DNA from: Kiritimatiellia bacterium
GTDB lineage: Bacteria > Verrucomicrobiota > Kiritimatiellia > CAIQIC01 > Lenti-01
Reading direction: 5' to 3'
Assembly: GCA_018432565.1 (NCBI GenBank)
Contig: JAHDSS010000043.1
Span: 1-12,217, forward strand
Length of the DNA: 12,217 nucleotides
Shown here: one piece after another, positions 1 through 6,935 of the stretch
How the letters are laid out: the number at the start of each line of letters is the position of its first letter
Position numbering within the stretch: position 1 is the stretch's first letter
Notes under the pieces: generated by a model
Databases searched by the model: none
The model's input: the letters and a program-made list of their open reading frames with translations, nothing else
Told to the model about the DNA's origin: nothing
Made by a program: the position numbers and the translations under genes

Positions 1-1
1 A

Positions 2-1090
2 GACAAAACGGTGGCGATGGGATTGAGCGGCGGAGTGGATTCGGCGGTGGCGGCGTGGCGGCTGCGGCAGGACGGCTGGCGCGTGGTGGGCCTGACCATG
101 AGCATCTGGGACGGGTCGGTGGCGATTCCGGACAAGGGCCTGGCCGGCTGTTTCGGTCCGGGGGAGGCGCGGGATCTGGAAGCGGCGGCGGCGGTGGCCC
201 GGCGGCTGGGGATCGAGCACCGGGTGGTGCGGCTGGCGGCGGAGTACCGGCAGACGGTCCTGGACTACTTCCGGGAGGAGTATCTGGCGGGGCGCACGCC
301 GAATCCCTGCGTGCGGTGCAACCAGCGGGTGAAGTTCGGATTTCTGCCGGAGGCGGCCCGTGCGGCGGGGGTGGAATTCGACCGGTTTGCCACCGGGCAC
401 TATGCGCGGGTGGCGCGAAACGCCGCGACGGGCCGCTGGGAGCTGCGGCGGGGCGCGGACCGGAAGAAGGACCAGTCCTATTTTCTGTCGCGGCTGACGC
501 AGGCGCAACTGGCGGGGGTGGAGTTTCCGCTGGGAGGCCTGACCAAGGCGGAGGTCCGGCGGCTGGCCCGGGAGCAGGGCTGGGACGATCTGGCGGACAA
601 GGAAGAGAGCCAGGATTTCATTGAATGCAAGGATTACTCGGTGCTGTTCCGGGCGGGCGACGGTCCGCCGGGGGATTTTGTCACTCGCGACGGCCGGGTG
701 ATGGGGAGGCACCAGGGCATCCACCGGTACACGATCGGCCAGCGGAAGGGACTGGGGCTGGGGGGCGGGGGCACGCCGTGGCATGTGCTGGCGATTGATG
801 CGGAGCGCAACCGCGTGGTGGTGGGCTCGAAAGAAGATCTGCATACCCGGCACCTCGCGGCCGGCGACGTGAATTGGGTGGGGCTGGCCGGGGAGCCGGG
901 CGGGGAATTCCGCTGCGAGGTGCAGATCCGCCAGCAGCACCGCGGGGCGGGGGCGGTGGTGCGGCCGGGTGAAGGCAAGCTGACGGTCGAGTTCGACGAG
1001 CCGCAGCTGGCGGTGACCCCGGGGCAGATCGCGGTGTTCTACGACGGCGACACGGTGCTGGCGTCGGGGGTGATTGAGACCGGCGGTTAG
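2..1090 (+). CDS. mnmA: tRNA-specific 2-thiouridylase MnmA (5' end outside window)
   Basis: MnmA activates C2 of U34 in tRNAs for Lys, Glu and Gln with ATP and inserts sulfur, giving 2-thiouridine at the wobble position; it acts in the cytoplasm. The frame is already open at base 2 and reads D-K-T before GTG at 11, so the true start probably lies just before the window. Numbering from that GTG, the PP-loop SGGVDS is at 6-11, TPNPCVRCN at 97-104, ATGHYARV at 127-134 and GQRKGLG at 243-249, and the beta-barrel C-terminus ends normally at 359. The first active-site motif is CxxC (C100, C103), as in many bacteria, instead of DxxC. The second catalytic Cys, usually in SQDICF, is not in that place; the nearest is C206 in SQDFIEC, so the second Cys appears shifted. 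No upstream partner is visible. The family call is secure. Confidence 0.95.
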   Translation, partial: DKTVAMGLSGGVDSAVAAWRLRQDGWRVVGLTMSIWDGSVAIPDKGLAGCFGPGEARDLEAAAAVARRLGIEHRVVRLAAEYRQTVLDYFREEYLAGRTPNPCVRCNQRVKFGFLPEAARAAGVEFDRFATGHYARVARNAATGRWELRRGADRKKDQSYFLSRLTQAQLAGVEFPLGGLTKAEVRRLAREQGWDDLADKEESQDFIECKDYSVLFRAGDGPPGDFVTRDGRVMGRHQGIHRYTIGQRKGLGLGGGGTPWHVLAIDAERNRVVVGSKEDLHTRHLAAGDVNWVGLAGEPGGEFRCEVQIRQQHRGAGAVVRPGEGKLTVEFDEPQLAVTPGQIAVFYDGDTVLASGVIETGG

Positions 1091-1097
1091 CGGAGGA

Positions 1098-1231
1098 ACT
1101 GATTCACCCACGGCACGAGGCCGTGGGGGTCTGCGAGGCCGCGGGGGTCTTTGGGACTGATTCACCCACGGCACGAGGCCGTGGGGGTCTGCGAGGCCGT
1201 GGGGGGCTTGACGCAAGGCCGCGGGGGGCTT
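1098..1231. repeat. Tandem GC-rich repeat array with two identical hairpins
   Basis: Between mnmA and the YihY gene, a 44-bp segment occurs twice without mismatch, at 1098-1141 and 1156-1199 (period 58 bp). Each copy holds a perfect 8-bp inverted repeat CCCACGGC/GCCGTGGG with a 5-base loop ACGAG (1107-1127 and 1165-1185). A shorter unit, about 18 bp and close to CGAGGCCGTGGGGGTCTG, appears five times: 1116-1133, 1134-1151, 1174-1191, 1192-1209 and a diverged copy at 1214-1231. The hairpins follow the mnmA stop by 16 bases but have a G-run rather than a T-run after them, so they are not standard intrinsic terminators. They could be REP-like dispersed elements, transcript 3'-end stabilisers or protein-binding sites; the sequence does not decide. 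The rest of the gap, 1232-1311, shows nothing I can support as a promoter. Confidence 0.85.
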
Positions 1232-1311
1232 GCCGCCAAATTGGGGGGTGCGCGGGGGAGGGAGATCTGCTATACCCTTTGAGGTGAGAAAGCACGGGAA
1301 AGGCTGACGGG

Positions 1312-2649
1312 ATGAACCTACGCAAGCGGATTGAGAAGATCCAGGCGTTCGTGATGCGCGATGTCTGGAACCTGCCGGGCAGCGAAAAGGGCAGCATGAG
1401 CTTCGTGGCGCGGCTGGTGCGGGTGGGGCATCTGCTGTTCCGGGGGTACGTGGACGACGACCTGACGATCCATGCGTCGTCGCTGACGTTCGTGACGCTG
1501 ACGTCGCTGGTGCCGATCCTGGCGGTGGGGTTTGCGCTGGTGCGGGGGCTGGGCATGGGGGAGGAACAGCTGGCGAAGGTCGCCGAGATGGAGTGGATCG
1601 AGCAGATGCCGGAGCAGTTCCAGGTGTTCGTGCAGCAGGTGCTGGACATCGTGAACACGACGAATTTCTCGGCGCTGGGATGGATCGGGCTGGTCATTTT
1701 CGTTCTGACGGCGGTGCTGCTGCTGGCCAACGTGGAGAAGAGCTTCAACCGGGTGTGGGGGGTGGACAAGAACCGGAGCCTGCTGCGGCAGATTACGAAC
1801 TACACGAGCGTGCTGGTGCTGGTGCCGCTGCTGATCGGCGTGGCGGGCGGTTTGAAAGCGCAGATCGCCATCAGCGAGAAGTTTTTCGAGGTGGATGTGA
1901 ACGCCTGGGTGCAGAACCTGCTGTCGTTCGCGATCATGTGGCTGGCGATCGGGTTTCTGTACGTGTTCGTGCCGAACACGCGGGTGCGGCTTCGGCCGGC
2001 CGCCATCAGCAGCCTGTTCACCACCCTGGTATTTCTGGGCTGGATGCGGGTGTTTGCGGTGATGCAGACGGGGGTGGCGCGCTACAACCTGATATACGGG
2101 GCGTTTGCGGCGGTGCCGGTGTTTCTGTTCTGGATGTACGTGACGTGGGTGATTCTGCTGCTGGGCGCGGAGTTCACATTCGCGCTGCAGAACTCCGACA
2201 CGTTCCAGCTGGAGAGCGCGGCGGATTCGGCGAGCATGCGGTCGCGGATCCTGGTGGCGCTGATGATTCTGCGCCGGGCGGGACAGGTGATGGAGGGCGG
2301 CCGGGAGGTGTTTGACGCGGCTGAGTTCGCGCGGATCAACAAGGCGCCGATCCGGCTGATCAACGCGGTGGTGGGGGTGCTGGTGCGCCGGGGCTATCTG
2401 GCGCAGGTGGCCAGCCGCGACGCGGGCTACGTGCTGATGCGGGCGCCGGACGCGGTCCGGATCCAGGATCTGGTGTCGGAGCTGCTGCGCGAGGGGGGAG
2501 GGCATCCCGAGGTGGACGAGAGCATCCGGATTGACGAGCCGCTGCGGGCGGCCATGGCGCAGATCGAGCGGGGGCTGACGCAGGGGTTCGGCGACCTGAC
2601 GCTGGCGGCCATGGCGGCGGGGGCGCCGGCGGACCGGGCGCGGGCCTGA
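1312..2649 (+). CDS. YihY/BrkB-family inner membrane protein with C-terminal winged-helix-like domain
   Basis: This is a YihY/virulence factor BrkB (UPF0761) family membrane protein of 445 residues. Its molecular role is not established; despite old annotations it is not RNase BN. Six hydrophobic segments are visible at about 54-77, 122-140, 163-182, 203-221, 232-252 and 262-288. The family hallmark is in the last pair, RYNLIYGAFAAVPVFLFW at 257-274, followed by LLLGAEFTFAL. A soluble C-terminal part (about 305-395) has helix-turn-helix-like spacing and a wing-like stretch, RRGYLAQV...AGYVLM, as in the longer members of the family. The ATG at 1312 has a purine-rich GGGAAAGG about 8 bases upstream (1296-1303) as possible ribosome site. 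The stop is only 5 bases before the helicase start, so the two are probably one transcript. Family call strong, function open. Confidence 0.9.
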   Translation: MNLRKRIEKIQAFVMRDVWNLPGSEKGSMSFVARLVRVGHLLFRGYVDDDLTIHASSLTFVTLTSLVPILAVGFALVRGLGMGEEQLAKVAEMEWIEQMPEQFQVFVQQVLDIVNTTNFSALGWIGLVIFVLTAVLLLANVEKSFNRVWGVDKNRSLLRQITNYTSVLVLVPLLIGVAGGLKAQIAISEKFFEVDVNAWVQNLLSFAIMWLAIGFLYVFVPNTRVRLRPAAISSLFTTLVFLGWMRVFAVMQTGVARYNLIYGAFAAVPVFLFWMYVTWVILLLGAEFTFALQNSDTFQLESAADSASMRSRILVALMILRRAGQVMEGGREVFDAAEFARINKAPIRLINAVVGVLVRRGYLAQVASRDAGYVLMRAPDAVRIQDLVSELLREGGGHPEVDESIRIDEPLRAAMAQIERGLTQGFGDLTLAAMAAGAPADRARA

Positions 2650-2654
2650 CCCCC

Positions 2655-4637
2655 ATGGCCTTCGATCCCGCCCAGCACCTGAACGAAGCCCAGCTGCGCG
2701 CCGCGACGGCGCCGGACGGCCCGGTGCTGGTGATTGCGGCGGCGGGCACCGGCAAGACGCGCACCCTGACGCACCGGGTGGCGTGGCTGGTCCGGGAGAA
2801 GGGGATTGATCCGCGGCGGATCCTGCTGCTGACGTTCACCAACCGGGCGGCGCGGGAGATGCTCGAGCGGGCGGCGCATCTGGTCGGCGGGGACGTGGGA
2901 GGCTTGTGGGGGGGCACGTTCCACCACGCGGCGAACCGGATGCTGCGGCGGCACGCGCCGCTGCTGGGCTACGGGAGCGACTACACGATTCTGGACGAGG
3001 ACGACACGCTGCGGCTGATCAAGGCCTGCGTGGCGGAGCTGGGCCTGAAGGACAAGAAGTTTCCGAAGCCGAAGGTGCTGTCCGGCGTGTACGGGCTGGC
3101 GGCGAACCGGGCGGCGGACCTCGCGGAGACGGCGCAGGCGCATTTCGGCGGGCACGAGGTGGACCTGGAGGGGGTGCTGAAGGTGCATGCGCGCTACGAA
3201 GAGCGCAAGCGGGGCCTGAACGCGATGGATTTCGACGACCTGCTGGTGAACGGGCTGCGGCTGCTGCGGGAGCACGAGACCGTGGCGGCGCAGTACAGCG
3301 AACGGATGCGGCATGTGTTGGTGGACGAATACCAGGACACCAACCGGCTGCAGAGCGACTTCGTGGACGTGATGGCGGCGACGCACGGCAACCTGCTGGC
3401 GGTGGGCGACGATTTCCAGAGCATTTATTCGTGGCGGGGGGCGGAGGTGCAGAACATCCTGTCGTTCGAGGCGCGGCATCCGGGCGCGCTGGTGGTGAAG
3501 CTGGAGGAGAACTACCGCAGCACGCCGGGGATCCTGGACGTGGCGAACCAGGTGATCGCCGGGAATCCCGAGCAGTACCAGAAGGTGCTGCGGGCGACGC
3601 GTCCGGCGGAAGTGAAGCCGGTGCTGGCGAAGGTGGCCGACGGGGGGCATCAGGCGCGGTACGTGATCGAGAAGATCCGGCAGCTGGTGGAATCCGGGGC
3701 GGCGGCGCCGCGGGAGATCGCGGTGCTGTACCGCTCGCACTACCAGGCCATGGAGCTGCAGCTGGAGCTGGCCCGGGCGCAGATGGCCTATGTGCTGATG
3801 AGCGGCGTGCGGTTCTTCGAGCAGGCGCACATCAAGGATGTCTGCACCCTGCCGCGGCTGGCGGCGAATCCGGCCGACGGCCTGGCGTTCGTCCGGCTGG
3901 CGGAGCTGTTTCCCCAGGTGGGGCCGAAGAAGGCGCAGGCGATCTGGTCGGCGCTGGGCGGACGCCTGAATCTGCGCGACGCCGCCAAGCGGCGGCTGAT
4001 TGCCGACCGCCTGCCGAAAGAGGCCCAGCCGCTGTGGTCGGTCCTCTGCACGAAGGTGTTTCCTGGGGGAGAGGACGACGACGGCGCGGTGCTGGAGCGG
4101 CCGGACGAATTGATTTTCCGCTTCCACCAGGCGTTTTACGAGGACTATGCCGAGGACACGTTCGACAACGCCAAGAACCGGCTGGAGGACATCGAGGAAC
4201 TGGTGCGGTTCTCGTCGAAGTACGCGGATACGGCGGGGTTCCTGGCGGAGATGGCGCTGCTGACGAACCTGGACGCCGAGCAGGACCGACAGGCGGGCAC
4301 GCCGGCGGATTCGATCCGGCTGACGACGGTGCACCAGGCCAAGGGGCTGGAGTGGAAGGCGGTGTTCGTGATCTGGCTGGCGGACGGGATGTTCCCGGCG
4401 GCGAGGTCGCTGGAGGAGGTCGGCAGCGAGTCCGAAGAGCGGCGGCTGTTCTATGTGGCGGTGACGCGGGCCAGGGACTATCTGTGGCTGTGCGTGCCGC
4501 GCATGCGCAAAAGCCGGGACGGCGGGGTGCAGATCTGCCAGCCGTCGCGGTTTGTGGACGAGGTGGACCCGGCGCTGCTGCAGGCGGACCATCCCGGCGG
4601 ATTCACGAACACGCCGCGGTGGGCGAAGCGGTGGTAG
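2655..4637 (+). CDS. UvrD/Rep/PcrA-family superfamily 1A DNA helicase
   Basis: An ATP-driven 3'-5' single-strand DNA translocase/helicase acting in repair or replication restart. All SF1A motifs are present: Q-motif region LNEAQLRA (9-16), Walker A AAAGTGKT (28-35, K34), Ia LLLTFTNRAAREML (57-70), Walker B VDEYQDTN (223-230), III GDDFQSIYSWRGA (251-263), IV ENYRS (285-289), V TVHQAKGLEW (558-567) and VI ERRLFYVAVTRAR (595-607). The 2B-associated FFE..HIKD element is at 387-395. At 660 residues it matches Rep (about 670) better than UvrD/PcrA (about 720-740), since it lacks the long C-terminal tail; I leave the gene symbol empty because motifs do not separate these paralogues. There is no clear Shine-Dalgarno; with a 5-base gap after the YihY gene, translation is probably coupled. 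It faces the minus-strand unit, with 37 bases between the two stop codons. Confidence 0.93.
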   Translation: MAFDPAQHLNEAQLRAATAPDGPVLVIAAAGTGKTRTLTHRVAWLVREKGIDPRRILLLTFTNRAAREMLERAAHLVGGDVGGLWGGTFHHAANRMLRRHAPLLGYGSDYTILDEDDTLRLIKACVAELGLKDKKFPKPKVLSGVYGLAANRAADLAETAQAHFGGHEVDLEGVLKVHARYEERKRGLNAMDFDDLLVNGLRLLREHETVAAQYSERMRHVLVDEYQDTNRLQSDFVDVMAATHGNLLAVGDDFQSIYSWRGAEVQNILSFEARHPGALVVKLEENYRSTPGILDVANQVIAGNPEQYQKVLRATRPAEVKPVLAKVADGGHQARYVIEKIRQLVESGAAAPREIAVLYRSHYQAMELQLELARAQMAYVLMSGVRFFEQAHIKDVCTLPRLAANPADGLAFVRLAELFPQVGPKKAQAIWSALGGRLNLRDAAKRRLIADRLPKEAQPLWSVLCTKVFPGGEDDDGAVLERPDELIFRFHQAFYEDYAEDTFDNAKNRLEDIEELVRFSSKYADTAGFLAEMALLTNLDAEQDRQAGTPADSIRLTTVHQAKGLEWKAVFVIWLADGMFPAARSLEEVGSESEERRLFYVAVTRARDYLWLCVPRMRKSRDGGVQICQPSRFVDEVDPALLQADHPGGFTNTPRWAKRW

Positions 4638-4674
4638 CGGGGCGCAGGCGGGGAGAACGGCCGTGAGTTTCTGA

Positions 4675-5649
4675 TCAGTAGGCCGTGGTGCGGAACACGG
4701 GCTGGAAGAGGCGGGTTTCCCTGGCGCAGACGGCCTGGACGGGGCAGGCGGGGCAGTCGGGTTCGATGCTTTCCGGGCAGCGGGTGCGGTTCTGGAAAAA
4801 GAACCAGTCCACGGCGGCGGCGGAGAGGCCGGAGCGGGCCATGAGGCGGGCAATGGCCTCGTAGGCGGCCGCCCGGACGGCTTCCTCCTCGGCGGGTTCG
4901 ACGCGCCGGCGGGTTTCGAGTTTCCGGCGGAGGGCGGAGGGGGCGACGCGGACGAGACCGGTTCGGAGCACACTGCGCTGGAGATGATAGTCAATGATGG
5001 GCACGGCGGAGCCGGGATCGGCGACTGCGAGGAAGTGCTCGGGGCGGTTTTCGAGAACGATGGCGAGGAGCATGGCTTTCTTCTGCAGGGGATCTTCGGC
5101 GTAGCCGGGGATGGCGGCGAGGGTTTCCAGCAGAGCGTTCAGCGGCCGGGGGGCGGTCTGGACCCGGCGCAGCACGCCGGCGGGCGAAGAGGCTTGATCG
5201 GCGAACCATCGGGCATAGCCGCGGATCAGGTCGAGGTGCTCCGGCCACATGGGCAGGGGATTGTTCCCGGCATCGTCATGGAACAGCGCATCGAGTCCGG
5301 CATCGGGTTGGCGGGCCAGCGCGGCGGGCTGGAAGGCGGCGGGATCGGCCTGAAGGGCGCGGGTGCAGGCCCGCCAGAGAAAATCCGATCCTTTCAGGTC
5401 CCGGCCATCGAGCCGGGCGACCATGGGGGCGCGCCAGCGGTCGCCGTGCAGGGTCCAGAAACCGAACTGGTGGGCGCAGGCGAAGAAAAACATCTCCAGC
5501 ACGCCTTCTCCGCCGCGTTCGGGATAGATGAACCCTTCGCTGCGGGAGCAGAAGTCGAAGGGGTCGGCGGTTTCGGACTGCCGCAGGAAATCCGCGAAGG
5601 CCCCGATCCGGCGGTCGTCGATGGAGAGAACGGAGGGATCGCAGGTCAT
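4675..5649 (-). CDS. HhH-GPD-type [4Fe-4S] glycosylase-like protein, Qng1/DUF2419-like layout
   Basis: The protein has 324 residues from ATG at 5649, chosen because the longer open frame runs back into proA, where the peptide is a Pro/Ser/Thr-rich shadow. The C-terminal half reads like endonuclease III: a helix-hairpin-helix-like IPGYAEDPLQKKAMLL (180-195), a GPD-like strand-turn-helix PIIDYHLQRSVLRTGLV (217-233) with candidate catalytic D220, then C291-x7-C299-x2-C302-x5-C308. Endonuclease III has C-x6-C-x2-C-x5-C. The N-terminal half (ACAHQFGFW at 57-65, then DGRDLKGSDFLWRACTRAL at 81-99) is unlike endonuclease III but resembles the order of elements I recall for Qng1 (DUF2419), which releases queuine from queuosine 5'-phosphate and is itself related to DNA glycosylases. 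It starts 7 bases after proA's stop, so it is probably the last gene of the proBA operon. Substrate unknown: DNA repair or nucleoside salvage are both possible. Confidence 0.72.
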   Translation of the reverse strand: MTCDPSVLSIDDRRIGAFADFLRQSETADPFDFCSRSEGFIYPERGGEGVLEMFFFACAHQFGFWTLHGDRWRAPMVARLDGRDLKGSDFLWRACTRALQADPAAFQPAALARQPDAGLDALFHDDAGNNPLPMWPEHLDLIRGYARWFADQASSPAGVLRRVQTAPRPLNALLETLAAIPGYAEDPLQKKAMLLAIVLENRPEHFLAVADPGSAVPIIDYHLQRSVLRTGLVRVAPSALRRKLETRRRVEPAEEEAVRAAAYEAIARLMARSGLSAAAVDWFFFQNRTRCPESIEPDCPACPVQAVCARETRLFQPVFRTTAY

Positions 5650-5656
5650 GCCGGCA

Positions 5657-6913
5657 TCAGGTGCGGATCTGGCCGTTGCCGAGAATGACGTACTTGTAGG
5701 TGGTGAGCTCCTCGAGGGCCATGGGGCCGCGGGCGTGGAGCTTGTCGGTGGAGATGCCGATTTCGGCGCCCATGCCGAACTCGCCGCCGTCGGTGAAGCG
5801 GGTGGAGGCGTTGGCATAGACGCAGGCGGAGTCCACCAGGTGGGTGAAGTCGGCCTGGGCTTTCTCGTCTTCCGAGAGGATGGCGTCGGAATGATGGGAG
5901 CCGTGGCGGTTGATGTGGTCGATGGCGGCCTCAAGGGAGGGGACGACGCCGACGGTCAGGATGAGGTCGAGGTATTCGGCGTCCCAGTCTTCGGGCGCGG
6001 CGGCGGTCATGGCGGGGACGATGGCGCGGGCGGCCTCGTCGCCGCGCAGTTCGACGCGTTTGGCGGTCAGGCGTTCGGCCATCCGGGGCAGGAACTCCGC
6101 GGCGATGGCTTCATGGACCAGAACCTTTTCGATGGCATTGCAGACGCCGGGGCGGCTGCATTTGGCGTTTTCGATGATGTCGAGGGCCTTGGCCGGGTCG
6201 GCGGCGGCATCCACATAGAGATGGCAAACGCCCTTGTAGTGCTTGATGACGGGGACATGGGCCTGTTCGGTGACGGCGCGGATGAGCTTTTCGCCGCCGC
6301 GGGGGATGACGAGATCCACGCGGCCCTGAAGCTGGACCAGCTCGCGGACGGCGTCATGATCGGTGGTGGTGATGAGCTGGATGGAGTGGGGGGGCAGGCC
6401 CTTGCGGGCGCCGCCGGCCTGCAGGGCATTGACCAGGGCGATGTTGGATTCGATGGCTTCGCGTCCGCCGCGCAGGATGACGGCGTTGGACGTCTTGAAG
6501 CAGAGGGCGGCGGCATCCACGGTGACGTTCGGCCGCGACTCGAAAATGATGCCGATCACGCCGATGGGCGTGCGGATTTTCTGAATGATCAGGCCGTTGG
6601 GGCGCACCCAGCGGGAGATTTTCTGTCCGACGGGATCCTTGAGGGCGACGAGGGCGCGGACGCCGTTGATCATGGAATCCATGCGCTTGTCGGTCAGCAG
6701 CAGGCGGTCGAGCATGGCATCCGAGAGCCCGGCTTCGCGGCCGGCGGCCATGTCGCGGGCGTTGGCCTCCTTGATTTGCGAGCGGCTGGCGTCGAGCGAA
6801 TCGGCCATGGCTTCGAGGATGATGTTTTTGCGGCGGGTGCCGAGGGTGGCGAGCTGGCGCTCGGCGGCCACCGCGCGGTCGCCCATGTCCATCAGGGTGT
6901 CGTGCAGGTTCAT
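5657..6913 (-). CDS. proA: Gamma-glutamyl phosphate reductase
   Basis: ProA reduces gamma-glutamyl phosphate with NADPH to glutamate 5-semialdehyde, the second step of proline synthesis in the cytoplasm. The 418 residues match the usual length (about 417). Diagnostic stretches are TPIGVIGIIFESRPNVT (115-131), AVILRGGREA (144-153), a cofactor-side VDLVIPRGG (199-207), PVIKHYKGVCHLYVD (221-235) and the active-site ENAKCSRPGVCNA (248-260), with C258 in the catalytic position; the usual NAKVQRPG is here NAKCSRPG. The C-terminus has TRFTDGGEFGMGAEIGIST and ARGPMALEELTTYKYV, as expected. It starts 22 bases after the stop of proB and ends 7 bases before the glycosylase-like gene. No strong Shine-Dalgarno precedes ATG at 6913, consistent with coupling to proB. 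No truncation. Confidence 0.97.
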   Translation of the reverse strand: MNLHDTLMDMGDRAVAAERQLATLGTRRKNIILEAMADSLDASRSQIKEANARDMAAGREAGLSDAMLDRLLLTDKRMDSMINGVRALVALKDPVGQKISRWVRPNGLIIQKIRTPIGVIGIIFESRPNVTVDAAALCFKTSNAVILRGGREAIESNIALVNALQAGGARKGLPPHSIQLITTTDHDAVRELVQLQGRVDLVIPRGGEKLIRAVTEQAHVPVIKHYKGVCHLYVDAAADPAKALDIIENAKCSRPGVCNAIEKVLVHEAIAAEFLPRMAERLTAKRVELRGDEAARAIVPAMTAAAPEDWDAEYLDLILTVGVVPSLEAAIDHINRHGSHHSDAILSEDEKAQADFTHLVDSACVYANASTRFTDGGEFGMGAEIGISTDKLHARGPMALEELTTYKYVILGNGQIRT

Positions 6914-6935
6914 GTCAGGGCCTGGGGTTCAGGGT

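Noticed and set aside
1107..1127. Hairpin after mnmA as an intrinsic terminator
   Set aside because: Stem is strong but followed by GG and a G-rich run, not by T; it is part of the repeat unit.
1098..1231. Repeat array as a CRISPR
   Set aside because: Repeats are nearly contiguous, with overlapping sub-units and no unique spacers of regular length, and no cas genes are near.
1271..1276. TATACC as a -10 box for the YihY gene
   Set aside because: No acceptable -35 at 16-18 bases upstream; TTGACG at 1208-1213 is far too distant.
4657..4686. ACGGCC/GGCCGT inverted repeat between the convergent genes as a terminator
   Set aside because: Six-base stem with an 18-base loop, no T-tract on either side, and it overlaps the end of the minus-strand gene; too weak to call.
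2427..4994. 855-residue minus-strand open frame under the helicase and YihY gene
   Set aside because: Arg/Pro/His/Gln-rich shadow; the plus strand there has all SF1A helicase motifs.
5650..5934. N-terminal extension of the glycosylase-like gene up to 5934
   Set aside because: These 95 codons are the proA gene read in another frame (Pro/Ser/Thr-rich); the first sensible start after proA's stop is 5649.
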